A DNA stretch of 64,000 nt from Larix kaempferi (lineage: Eukaryota; Streptophyta; Pinopsida; Pinales; Pinaceae): positions 55,012,501-55,076,500 of the forward strand of contig BSBM01000001.1 of NCBI GenBank assembly GCA_027924585.1, in the 5' to 3' direction. Position numbers and translations under genes: made by a program. Below, in pieces: positions 25,139-35,657 of this stretch. The stretch's first letter is position 1; each line of letters begins with the position of its first letter. The notes beneath the pieces were generated by a model. That model did no database searches. It saw nothing but the letters and a program-made list of their open reading frames with translations, and was not told the origin of the DNA.

Positions 25139-26275
25139 GCACATAATCTACACAAAAGGCATTGGGTCACACATTTTTTTTTAATTTATTTTCGCAAATT
25201 ATATTTTTTAATTAATTTTTGACAATGACAACTGAAAATTTAATCGCATTTTGTACATGTGTGTGCATGAAAACGTTTATTATTGGTTACAAAAATCAAA
25301 AAGCAAAAAATACCATTTTGAAGAGGACACGTTGATATGGGGCGTAAATATTTTTTGAAATTTTTTGATTGTGTACTTTTTATGTTGTTGATTTTTCTTT
25401 GCGTTGATTTGAAGTTGTGGACATGGTTTTAAGTGTAAGTATGAAAATAAAATTAAAAATAATTATCATATGAATTCAAAAATCTATAAATTATATTCCA
25501 ATGGATAAAATATTCATTGACGAATCCATTGGTATGAAGTCTACCACCTAAGGTGCATCTCGGGACAGGTTTTAAGCCCGACAAAGATATCAGTAAAATT
25601 AAATTTCAAAAATTGGGGGTTAAAATTTTGTTTTTAAAGCCCTCAATCGAGGTCTGTAAAACCCTTGTTTGATATTTTACACACGTTTTTAAATATCTTG
25701 ATCGAGGGTTTATGTGCAGTTAGACAGAAGCTCAATCGAGCTTTTAAAAATTTTAATTAAAAAAATTTCAAGTTCATGTGCACATGAATATAGACACCCC
25801 TAAAAAAATTTAATCAAAATTTTAAAATCTCATATCCTTTACGGTCTATCGAGCTCTTTGAATTCAATGAAAGACAAATATAGAATTATATGATAATAAA
25901 ATTTAATGAAATATAATTTCAACAAAAAATGATACACGTGGGTAATAATAAATGCATTGAAGAATAATCAAGTAAATGCATTACTTCCCCACTTCCTCTA
26001 GATATTCATTTGTAGATATGGGTCACGGAGTAATTGGATTCATAGATTTGATCAATCATATCTACAACTTCAATTACTTTGCGACCTATATCTACAAACA
26101 AATAGGACCCTTCTCATCTATAAACACTAATCACACATCTATTATATCTATAACCCATTTCTATTATTCCTTCACTAAATTTCTATGCAACAAAGGCAAT
26201 GAAATAAGCCTTGGTTTGTTGCATTTTTATACTTATAACGAATGTAGATAGTTGATTGAGCATTGAGATCTCAAG

Positions 26276-26383
26276 CGAGTTATTTAAAAATGCTTGATTG
26301 AGGGTTAGTAAAATCCTCAATCAAGGTATAAAGCTTGATCAAGGGTTTTACTAAGCCTCGATCAAGCTTTTTTAAATAGCTCG
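26276..26383. repeat. Hairpin, about 50-nt arms, 8-nt loop
   Basis: Arms 26276-26325 and 26334-26383 are reverse complements with about 8 mismatches, separated by GTATAAAG. It lies in the right part of the TIR element. The dimensions resemble a plant pre-miRNA or a small foldback. Confidence 0.8.
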
Positions 26384-26482
26384 ATCGAGCATTTTTTTAA
26401 TCCCTCAATCGTGGTATGTTTTTAACATAATTGTGCCCTATGCTTGCTAGAAAGTGTTACCCATCTTCATTGGAACTCCCTA

Positions 26483-27239
26483 CAATGATTATATCCACAC
26501 ACACACACACATATAAAGAGGGTAGCTTGATTGGTTGGCCACCTATGTGGTTGGCGAGTAGCTCCACTTGTTTCTCGATGACCCTAGGTGACTGAGTAGG
26601 ATTCTGCGATGTGTTGCATTAGAATATATATATATATATATATATATATTTCTAATGGGAAATTGAAATTTTATAATAACAAAATAAGTTGCATTTCATG
26701 TTAGCAATGTAGGGAAATTTCAACATTGAAACATGGCATATAAGTGCATTGGATTCAATTGAACAAAATGGTGTATTGTATGCATATTTATGCATTGATG
26801 CTTTTTAATTATCGTTATACGTTGGTGCATTTAAATGATTGTTACACAATGATTCGATATACATGTGTTAGTGGTGCACCAGTGCATATAATTACTATAA
26901 TACAAGCATAGGGGATCCAAACTACAACAATAATATTGTTTCTTTCAACGATACCATTACCATTACCATTATTGTTATTGTTACCATTACTAGGGCTTCA
27001 TAATGCACAAAGATGTGTGTGTGTGTGTGTTAACTGGCAATATACGTTGGTGCTTGTAAAATATTTAACACACACTAATGCTTTCAAATATTTAATATGC
27101 TATGGTAATTTTAAAATATATAATAAGCATCAATGATTTAAAAATATATAATATGCACCAACACATATTATGTGCTCACTAGTGTGACCCACTATTTGAA
27201 GTGCATCGAGAAAATAAACCTCTATTATAAACTCTGACT
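26483..27239. other. Intergenic with simple repeats
   Basis: Contains (CA)n near 26493, (AT)n near 26626-26650 and (GT)n near 27015. No gene recognised. Confidence 0.55.
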
Positions 27240-29560
27240 GCCTGGAATTTTTAGTTATAGAGAACATCTGCTAAAATATCTATTGTAAAAAGTGGAGGCT
27301 TTAGCAAATGTTTTTTTAATAAATTTTAACAATCTTGTAACACTAAAACCTCCACTAAGTGGTGTTTTCCTTCTAGTGTTTTCAACAAGATTTAGGTAAA
27401 TAGTGTCATGTGCATCAACAAAATTCTCAAGCACTTTTCCTATCATGACAACTTCGTTAAAAAACACTACACTTCACCAGATTTTGTAAATATTCAACAT
27501 CCCACAACCAACTTGCTTTTGATTGCTCATCCTACCCAACAACATACTCTTGAATCCTCTATTAGAAAACTTTGATATGTGCTACTCCATTGGAATATGT
27601 AGATAGCATATGTTTCCAAACATGCATAATTTTTTCTTCGTTAACTTGTGCCTCCATGCTTGTTCTAGTGTAATATTTCTAGTTATTTTAGTTGGCCTCA
27701 TACTAATTATAAATATTGCATAGTTATAGGATTAAATCCAAAACTTCCCATCAAAATTTTTGAACATCCATTATGTGATATCTTTATTAACATGATCATT
27801 ACACTATGAAACTACCTTCTACTTAGCAGTGTAAGAGGTTGTGAATTACCTCTTGATACCCTTATTTTTGCAAATTAATGACTCAAATTCATTAGATATG
27901 AATCACAACCACTACATATCTCAACGTCTTTAGAAATTTTTCCACTCTATTTCTCAACAGGAGAATTCTACTCTTTGCAAGCCTCGAAAGATTATAATTT
28001 CTTCTCAAGGAAGTAAATCCAAACTTTCTTTCTATAATCACCTAGGAAGGTCATAAAGTAAAACTTTTCTCCCATAGATACTCTACTCATAAGTTGACAC
28101 ATGTTAGTGTGTGCATGGTCCATGCTTCCTTTGCATGCCACACATTTTCAATACGGAAACTCTCACATGTATAGTTGCAATGATACAAGCATGATTGAGA
28201 TCTATAGGCTTCTATGTTTTTGCTAACATATGCATGGTATTAAAATTATGTAACAACATCAATGTAAATAAATTTAAATGACCATACCTCAAATTCCAAA
28301 TTCTACTCAAATCAATTGTTGTCTCTAGTGCACATTATGCTTCAAACTTGGAATCTAATTTATAGAAACCATCTTCCTAATAAGCTCATGTTATGATAGG
28401 ATGAGGATTGTTGTATTCCCCATGGTATCCATCATGTTAAGGCTAGCCAAAGGAAACTGAGAAGAGGGGTTCACAATCTCAGACATGAATTGCACACCTC
28501 TGACTGGTGCATGGAGCAGTGGAAGGACATGGAAGAGCAAGCTCTTATGGCATCTCAAGGTGATAATACTTACCAGCTTGCAATTATGCGAGTGGATTGG
28601 AGCAACAACATGCAAGGAATGAATCCTTACAAGAGCGATTGGAGATAGTGGAAGAGGCATTGGGCATGTTGCAACAGATAATTCATTAAAAGGATATGAT
28701 AGAGGGGTCCTCATCCCTCACTCTAGAACTGCAAAATGACACCTAGGTCCCCTGTGGAAACCCTTGAAGTTAATTATGTATTTTCAGTGTCTCTTTTTGT
28801 TACAATAGTTTGTTAGGTATTATCGTTGTTTATATAGGCATCCTAGATATTGTTAGAAACTAGAAACACTACAGAACTGTTTTTTTAAGGAATGGACAGT
28901 ACTTGGGTTTAACGGTTGTGGGTCGATTTTGTTTTGTATACTTGAGGGGTTTTCCCTCTTCTTTTAATATAAAAGTCTCTACTCATTTCAGTAAAAAAAT
29001 AAAAAATAAGATCATGCTCTGATATCATAATTTTATAAGATGTATTTGATGAGACACATACCTACTTCAAATTCAACTTTCAAATTCAAGTTGTTCATCT
29101 AGTTCACTAAGAAATTGTTCTTCTTCAAAATCAATATCTTCAAAACTTATTTGATGTCATAAACCTCCCTTATATGTTGCAACATATGCACATTGCCTTA
29201 ACCAACAATGTGTAAGTTCTTGCCATTTCCAAACTTGATGTAACATCTCTTATTAGAATGTTTCAAAGTTTTCAAACCAATCATGGCTACCAGTCATGTG
29301 TCTAGACACACTCGAATCAATGTTCCAAACATTTATTGCAACCTTCATCACAACAATTGAAGTTATAAATGTTTCTTTCTCTAAATTCTTAACATTTTTT
29401 TCTTCTCTGTCGCATTGTATGAATACTTCTTCTTCTATTCATGCTTACATTTGAAACAATCATGTGCATAATGCCCTTCCTGATTACAATAGTAGTAAAT
29501 GACATTTTACCTATGATATCTATAAGCATCATACTCTACAAATTATTTTAGCCAAAATTT
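27240..29560 (-). pseudogene. Ty1/copia gag-pol relic, minus strand, interrupted
   Basis: Reading leftward: a gag zinc knuckle CNQEGHYAHDC with its first cysteine lost (about 29490-29450); a protease segment with SRHMTG (about 29340-29290); a pre-integrase segment with LRYGHLN (about 28270); an integrase core resembling the copia FLK/FK...NGGE region through many stops (about 28060-27800); the EAW...FG motif (about 27640-27590); and a VVF box near 27470. The order gag-PR-IN identifies Ty1/copia, since RT would follow IN, and RT is not seen. No LTRs are assignable. A foreign insertion at 28391-29006 splits protease from integrase. Confidence 0.82.
28391..29006 (+). mobile_element. A-tailed insertion in the copia relic
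   Basis: Flanked by TAAGCTCATG (28381-28390) and TAAGATCATG (29007-29016), a 10-bp target duplication with one mismatch. The right end is A-rich (GTAAAAAAATAAAAAA), as in target-primed retrotransposition by a LINE or SINE or in a retrocopy. The body has short open stretches but no domain I recognise. Confidence 0.65.
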
Positions 29561-29597
29561 GTTTATTCATTTTACAACTAAGACAGTGCTTTTGATA

Positions 29598-29840
29598 CAA
29601 CTTGAGTGGGCTTAATGATTAAGAACATATGCTCTCTCTTTAGACATCACAGGTTCAATGCTAGACTGGGGTTAGGGTATGTACATGTGAGCAAGCTATT
29701 ATCTGTGGATATTTGTGTAGTAATGGCAAGGTATTGACAAATCACTTTCTCGCTTACAAGCTAGACAATAGGATGAGTTGTATTTCTCACTCGAACCTCA
29801 ATGCCCAATTTTAACTATCACAAAAAAAAGTTAAAAAAAA
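29598..29840 (+). mobile_element. Candidate tRNA-derived SINE
   Basis: TGGGCTTAATG at 29607-29617 resembles an RNA polymerase III box A, and GGTTCAATGCT at 29652-29662 resembles box B, with 34 bases between them as in tRNA-derived promoters. An A-rich tail follows near 29820-29840. Length and structure fit a plant SINE; it is not a tRNA gene because no cloverleaf can be closed. No target duplication identified. Confidence 0.6.
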
Positions 29841-29925
29841 CACCACTTTACAATGTACCATGCAAAATGAAAACATATGACATTGACAACTCAAAATTAC
29901 TACTTAACCACAACCCCACACACAA

Positions 29926-29969
<44 letters not shown>

Positions 29970-29980
29970 AACTTCATACT

Positions 29981-30020
<40 letters not shown>

Positions 30021-30023
30021 GTT

Positions 30024-30057
<34 letters not shown>

Positions 30058-30279
30058 GTTTAACTATATATATATAGTTAAACTTCATATATATATTGTA
30101 ATGGAAATATAGATTTAAATATTGACAAATATGTTTTTATGTTGCATGTACAATGTAAAGTGGTGTGTTTTTTTTTACAATTATTTATATATATATATAT
30201 ATATATAGTTTAACCATCTATATAATATATATATGCTCTAAGTAATTCTATAAAATGTTTAGAAGCCATTTTTAATACA

Positions 30280-30316
<37 letters not shown>

Positions 30317-30467
30317 CCATGCAAAACCATATACATTTACATATATATGGTTGTTGTGGTTAAGTAGTAATTTGGAGTTGTCATTGTAATGGAAATATAG
30401 ATTTAGATATTGACAAATATGTTTTTATGTTGCATGTACATTGTAAAGTGGTGTGTTTTTTTTTTAC

Positions 30468-30514
<47 letters not shown>

Positions 30515-30960
30515 GTTTAACTTCATATATATGGTTGTTGTGGTTAAGTAATAATTCGGAGTTGTCATTGTAATGGAAATATAGATTTAGATATTGACAA
30601 AACGCCTTCTAAAAATTTTATAGAATTACTTCGAGCATATATATATTATATAGATGGTTACACTATATATATATAAATAATTGTAAAAAAAAACACACCA
30701 CTTTACAATGTACATGCAACATAAAAACATATTTATCAATATCTAAATCTATATTTCCATTACAATGACAACTCCAAATTACTACTTAACCACAACAACC
30801 ATATATATGTAACTCCAAATTACTACTTAACCACAACAACCATATATATGTAAATGTATATGGTTTTACATGGTATTATATATATATTCGTGTATTATTA
30901 TAATACTATTAAAAACGGCTTCTGAACATTTTATAGAATTACTTCGAGCATTTGCATAAG
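29841..30960. repeat. Nested foldback repeat cluster with AT microsatellites
   Basis: Arms of about 165 nt at 30097-30268 and 30603-30764 are near-perfect reverse complements. A unit beginning TGTAATGGAAATATAG occurs in direct orientation at about 30097, 30386 and 30569 and inverted near 30764. A second motif (CACAACAACCATATATATG) is tandemly duplicated near 30796-30849. (AT)n tracts occur at about 29929-29965, 29985-30016, 30190-30207, 30283-30312 and 30473-30510. No coding potential. Confidence 0.85.
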
Positions 30961-31593
30961 CACCTCCCATGTTGAGGGAAAGTTGACATATGCCTATTAA
31001 GGGTATTTAACCTTTTTTTTAAATACCGTATCTTTGATTTGGTTGCTTTTTTAAAATAAAATATCTGCTTGTTATCATCATTGAATAGTCATATAGCCCT
31101 TTGAAATATTTTATAAAACGTTATTCCAAACACATATAATGATTCTGAGAAGATTGAGTGTCATATTTAAATTTAAATGAACCTATTAAAATTAAATATT
31201 GAAGTACAATATATGGTGCGCATATAATTGAGCTGCAAAATGCTCTTGAAAGTAGTGGCATTCATTTTTAAAAAGAGAGTAGAATGACCCGTTTGTCTTG
31301 TGCAAGAAATGATTGCCTGCAGAAAATAGAAAAATAGAATTTGGTACGATCAATAGTTGTTTCTATTATTTGAGAATGAGATTGCCACTAACGAGTAATA
31401 TAAATTGTCATTGGATGCTGGTCATCATCTTGTCATGTTCTATTAAGACACTTAAAAGAACTTCAAAAGGTTCCTCATGGCATCCGTGTACTAGCCAGTA
31501 CCTTGAATTATTATGTCACTAAATTTACATAAATATTATGTACTCTTTAGAATATATGTTTGGGATATTAAAGTACTAAATTTATAAATGTAT
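30961..31593. other. Intergenic, no gene recognised
   Basis: AT-rich. A 69-codon frame at 31313-31522 has no recognised motif. Confidence 0.5.
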
Positions 31594-32658
31594 AAGGTTT
31601 TTAGTAAAGAATTGTCACTTCAATAATTTAAATAGGATTTTCTTAAAGGTACTTAACCTTCTTTGGATATTTTTTTGAAAGGTACTTAATATTATTTTTA
31701 AATTTAAGTATGTATATATTTAAAGTAAAATTTGAAGAATTATGTTATTTAAAAGGAAACATATATTGTAGATTATGATTTTGAAATTTTGATTTTATAA
31801 CTTTAACTTTGAAGTTTGTATTCATTTTTTATTTTTAAATCGTTACTTACAGATAAAAGTAATATATAATATAATATAATTGAGTTGTGAATCATTTATA
31901 TTTATATATATAATTTTCTATATATAAAAAGAAAAAGGTAAAAGAATATGAAACATTAATTTATAAATAATGTTTTATATTTTTAAATTATTAATAAATA
32001 TATAAATTAATATAGATTCATCTTAATAATAATTTAGAGTTTTGTGTTTCTTTTTTAATCTATCTTAATTTTAATATATTTACAATTAAAATGAATCTAT
32101 ATTAGTTATAATAAGACCATATATTTAGCCATAATGTTTCTCCATCTTTATCCTTTTTACTTGAATTTTTCTTAATCGTGATTCAATCAACCATTGGATT
32201 CACTTGATTGTTGGTGTCTTTAAGAATTTGATCTCCATGTTTCCTCTTTAGAGGGACAAATTACTAAGTGAGAATTACTTCATGAAATATAGTAGTAATA
32301 ATGACCTCCATTACTTTTAGGCAATGGAACAAGGGTATCCTAAGGGAGAAGGGACGATTCCATTGAAATGAAGTTGTTTATGATCATTTTATTTGATCTA
32401 AGGGCCATAAATTGGAATGGATACATAGTTTTAGTTCTTAATCTTATTTGATAACTTTTTGTTTTTGCTTTCTTGAAAGAGCAAGTGCTAAGTATTGGGA
32501 AGCCTTAATTGGATTTATTTGATGGTCATCCAATTTTGGATGTTTCCTTTTGACATTGGAGACAACTTTGCCTTTGAGTAGGAGGCCTCAACATGACCAT
32601 GGTTAAAGTAAACTCTATATATTGTGAAAGGCAATGTGTTTGTAATCCAAAGGTTATA
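31594..32658 (+). repeat. Direct duplication, copy 1 (about 1.07 kb)
   Basis: Aligns along its length with 32694-33993; shared landmarks include AGTAAAGAATTGTCACTTC at the start and GGTTAAAGTAAACT near the end. The copies are well diverged, so the duplication is old. Content unknown. Confidence 0.85.
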
Positions 32659-32693
32659 CTCTGTTATGAAAAGCAATGTATAAGATTCACATA

Positions 32694-33993
32694 AGATTTT
32701 GAGTAAAGAATTGTCACTTCAATAATTTAAAGAAATTTTTTTGAAAGGTACTTAACCTTCTTTGGAATTTTTTGGAAAGATACTTAACATTCTTTTTAAA
32801 TTTAAGTGTATATTTTTAAAGTAATATATAATATCATATAGTTGAGTCATGTGTAAGTCATATTGATATATATAATTTTTAATATAAAAAGAAAAAGTTA
32901 AAAGAATATTGATTATTAAGAAAAAGTTGAAATAGCCAACATTAATTTTTATATATTAATGTTTGACTTTTTATTTTTAATAAATATCTAAACTAATATA
33001 GATTCACTTTTATAATAATTAATATATTTGTGTTTTTTTTAATGTTTTTAATAGATTTAGAGTTAAAATGGATCTAGTTATAATAAAACCATACATTTCA
33101 TTTTGTTTGAAAAAGCAATAATGTTTCTCCACTTTTACTCTTTTTGATTGAATTTTTCTCAATCATGATTTAATCAACCAATGAATAGTTTTTTTCCAAC
33201 GGAAAAATCCAATGATTATTGGTGTATTTAGGAATTTGATCCATATTTCCTCTTCTTTGATTTAGAGGGACAAATCACTAAGATGAGAGTTGCTTCATGA
33301 GATATAGTAGTTGCGTCCAAGAGGCGCAAGCCCAATAGGGGGAGATGTGTAACTCCTTCCGTGCTCATCCTATAGCTACACGTGTTCTTTATAAAAAATA
33401 ATAAAATATTATAAAAAATAACACGTGGGCTAAAATTAGATTTAAAATATTTAGAACTACATATATATAAAAATACACAAATAAGATAAAATAAAACCAT
33501 AAACATTGCATTATACATTTACTCAACATTTAAAGGGATTTGCATTTTTGGGAGATTTGATCCCTCTGGGCGCTTGGTAGATCCCCTTTTAAGATGGATC
33601 TATGCTAGTAATAATTACTTATCCACTACTTTTAGGCGTTGGAGTAATGATCTGGTAAGGGAGAAAGGATGATTCCATTGAGATGAAGTTGTTCATGCTC
33701 ATTTTATTTGATATGAAGACCATAAATAGAAATGGATCCATATTTTTATTTCTTAATCTTAGTTGACCACTTTTTGTCTTTGCTCCACTCAAAGAGCAAG
33801 TGTTAAGTATTGGGAAATCTTAATTGGATTTACTTGATGATCATCCAATTTTGAATATTTTCACCGAGAGGTATTCCATGTTTTTTCCTTTTGATATTTG
33901 AGACAACTTTGCCTTTGATTAGGAGGCTTCCACATGACTATGGTTAAAGTAAACTTTGTTATGAAAGGTAATATTTTTGTAATTCAAAAGTTA
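32694..33993 (+). repeat. Direct duplication, copy 2 (about 1.3 kb)
   Basis: Second copy of the unit at 31594-32658, extended by a 295-bp insertion at 33311-33605. Confidence 0.85.
33311..33605. mobile_element. 295-bp insertion within duplication copy 2
   Basis: Copy 1 shows the empty site (TAGTAGTAATAAT). In copy 2 the insertion is flanked by TAG on both sides, a possible 3-bp target duplication. The ends show no convincing terminal inverted repeat, so the class is unknown. An antisense open stretch across it has no recognised domain. Confidence 0.6.
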
Positions 33994-34724
33994 AGCAACA
34001 CCAAGATCGTTGTTAGTGAATATGTTACATTGAAATTAGGTTGTTATAAGTTCATGAATAAACTATCACTATCCAGAAGCAAGAGGTTTTTACGAATAAC
34101 TTGTGTTGATCTCCGAGTGAATCAAACTTCCCGAACAAAAAAAAAACAACGATCCAATTGCATTTGTCTTTATTTACGTGATGTAGAACGAGGCAATCTA
34201 ATTTGAAATCCGGTGTTATGCTCCCATTACACCAATTTGCCTGAAATGCACTCCTATCAAATTCTCAATTGGTGCATCTGCCACCAAGCTTTTAGCATGC
34301 CAATCACTAGCTCACACATATAGCATATTAGTTGTTCAAAGAGGAACCAAGTGGCTAATGAACTTCACCCCTTCCACTATGGTAATGGTGTTAGATCGAA
34401 ATTTGATTCGTCCAAGGCCCTCTCTGAAGGGAAAAGGCAACCTAAGGTTACATCATGGTCCCCTTCCCCTCTTTGAGTAAAGACAGGTGAATGGGTCATA
34501 TGGTAGGACCCATATTGTCCACCCACAATAATATATTCGAATCTACTTCCCTGATGCTTTCTTTATATGAGTGGTGCCATATGACTCATCGTGATGGTGA
34601 AAGGTAACTGCTGGCATGCAATTATATGCATTTCCTTCGTTTACGCTCCTCTTTATTTGTATGAAAGATAAACCCTAACTTCAAGGGTCTTTTGCATTAT
34701 CCACTGTGTCTGCTGTCCCCTTTT
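33994..34724. other. Intergenic region upstream of the bZIP gene
   Basis: No gene recognised. Base composition becomes less AT-rich toward the bZIP gene, as expected for a plant promoter and leader. The transcription start cannot be fixed from sequence alone. Confidence 0.5.
34582..34588 (+). promoter_or_regulatory. TGACTCA motif (GCN4/AP-1-like)
   Basis: Palindromic TGACTCA about 490 bases before the bZIP start codon. This is a known binding core for bZIP proteins and could allow auto- or cross-regulation, but a single 7-mer can occur by chance. Confidence 0.3.
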
Positions 34725-34850
34725 ATGTTGAAGGCATTCGTTCTGCTGTCTCCTTTCTTCCCTTCTTGGCTAGGGAAGACGGTTGATGTTGCTCTGTGGG
34801 TCCTGCTGCTTTCCATTTCTTTCCCATCCTCATTCCTTAAATTCAAATGA
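34725..34850 (+). other. Upstream ORF A (41 codons) before bZIP
   Basis: ATG at 34725 opens 41 codons ending TGA at 34848-34850; the peptide is rich in Leu, Phe and Ser. It counts only if the mRNA leader begins upstream, which is not known. It does not resemble the sucrose-control peptide of group S1 bZIP leaders as far as I recall that family. Confidence 0.35.
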
Positions 34851-34975
34851 GCTCTCCCTTTGAGTTTCCCCTTTGCCTTCTGAATTTCAGGCCATTATTG
34901 TACTTGGCTTCGTTATTATCATTATTGCATTATCCCCTGTCATTCCCTGCCATCAAGTTGTGGTGGGTACCTTAA
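34847..34975 (+). other. Upstream ORF B (42 codons), overlaps ORF A
   Basis: Its ATG overlaps the stop of ORF A as ATGA (34847-34850), and it ends TAA at 34973-34975, about 100 bases before the bZIP ATG. The peptide is hydrophobic and leucine-rich. Confidence 0.35.
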
Positions 34976-35072
34976 TTATAGGTTTCTTGTATTCCAAGCT
35001 GTATTGATTTTATTCCCAGCTAGCTTGTCATATATTGATTGCATTTTGTGAATTTTTCATAGCTTGAGAGAG

Positions 35073-35657
35073 ATGCAGTCAGAACAAGTCCTACTGCCCT
35101 TGAGTCCCATGATTTCCAATGGAAGCTTCCACATGGGTGTTGAAGACACAAGAGGAGGCCATGAATTTCTAGGCAGAGAATGCTATGAATCCCTCCTCAA
35201 TTACAGCAATTTTATGCTGTATCCTCCTCCTCCCACTCTTACTAACAACAACAGCTGCAGCAGCCTGGAGGCGTGCAAAACCCCGTCGATGGGGCGTTAC
35301 ATTCGTCAAGATTCCGCCGCCTCGAGCAGCCATTCGGCTCAAACAGTCTGCAATTCTGCCTCTGACGAAGCGGAAGAGCAGCAGCATATAATAACTGACG
35401 AGCGGAGGCAGAGGAGGAAGTTATCGAACCGGGAATCTGCCCGGCGCTCCCGCATGAGAAAGCAGAAGCACCTGGACGAGCTTCGCGCTCAGGTGGCGCA
35501 CATGAGAACTGAGAACAGGCAAATACTCAGCACTTTCGACATGCTGAACCAGCGTTACAGCCGGGTTTTAGACGAGAATCGACTCTTGAAGACCCAGACC
35601 ATCGAATTGTCCCAACAGCTTCACCAGTTGCAGCAAGCCATCGCGGCATCTCAGTGA
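35073..35657 (+). CDS. bZIP transcription factor, group S-type, intronless
   Basis: 194 residues in one exon. The start is the ATG at 35073; the frame is open three codons further upstream, but with no earlier ATG. The N-terminal half is Ser/Asn/Pro-rich, probably regulatory, with a PPPP stretch near residue 51. The basic region (about 109-132) contains NRESARRSR, i.e. N119-x7-R127, which contacts DNA. The zipper follows at the canonical spacing with hydrophobic heptads L137, M144, I151, L158, V165, L172, L179 and L186. Single-exon structure, length and the RESARRSRMRKQ signature are known for plant group S bZIPs (the bZIP42/43/48 type seems closest; inference). Such nuclear proteins dimerise, often with group C partners, and bind ACGT-core elements. 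The frame is intact with GC-richer codons than its surroundings, so it is probably functional. Confidence 0.93.
   Translation: MQSEQVLLPLSPMISNGSFHMGVEDTRGGHEFLGRECYESLLNYSNFMLYPPPPTLTNNNSCSSLEACKTPSMGRYIRQDSAASSSHSAQTVCNSASDEAEEQQHIITDERRQRRKLSNRESARRSRMRKQKHLDELRAQVAHMRTENRQILSTFDMLNQRYSRVLDENRLLKTQTIELSQQLHQLQQAIAASQ

Larger units (their letters stand above)
24748..26480. mobile_element. TIR-bounded element flanked by TA, no transposase recognised
   Basis: The left end (24748-24776) and the reverse complement of the right end (26452-26480) both read GGG...ATGAAGATGGGTAACACTTT; the innermost 19 bases match exactly and the outer part is diverged. Each end is flanked by TA (24746-24747 and 26481-26482), the target site used by Tc1/mariner-type elements. 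The 1.73-kb interior has AT microsatellites, CTCGATCGAG-like segments and a hairpin, and no frame that I recognise as a transposase. It is best read as a non-autonomous DNA transposon; superfamily assignment from TA alone is tentative. Confidence 0.7.

Noticed and set aside
29016-29029. GCTCTGATATCAT as an inverted primer binding site of a copia element
   Set aside because: It resembles a PBS, but it lies between protease and integrase segments of the same relic and no LTR can be found beside it.
29607-29662. tRNA gene
   Set aside because: Box A and B are present, but acceptor and anticodon stems cannot be paired; a SINE is the better reading.
33311-33605. MITE
   Set aside because: Insertion borders are visible, but no terminal inverted repeat could be matched, so the class is left open.
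34847-34975. Sucrose-control uORF of group S1 bZIP genes
   Set aside because: Position is suggestive, but the peptide lacks the conserved C-terminal pattern as I remember it.
35169-35391. Overlapping frames on both strands inside the bZIP gene
   Set aside because: Out-of-frame readings of the bZIP coding exon.
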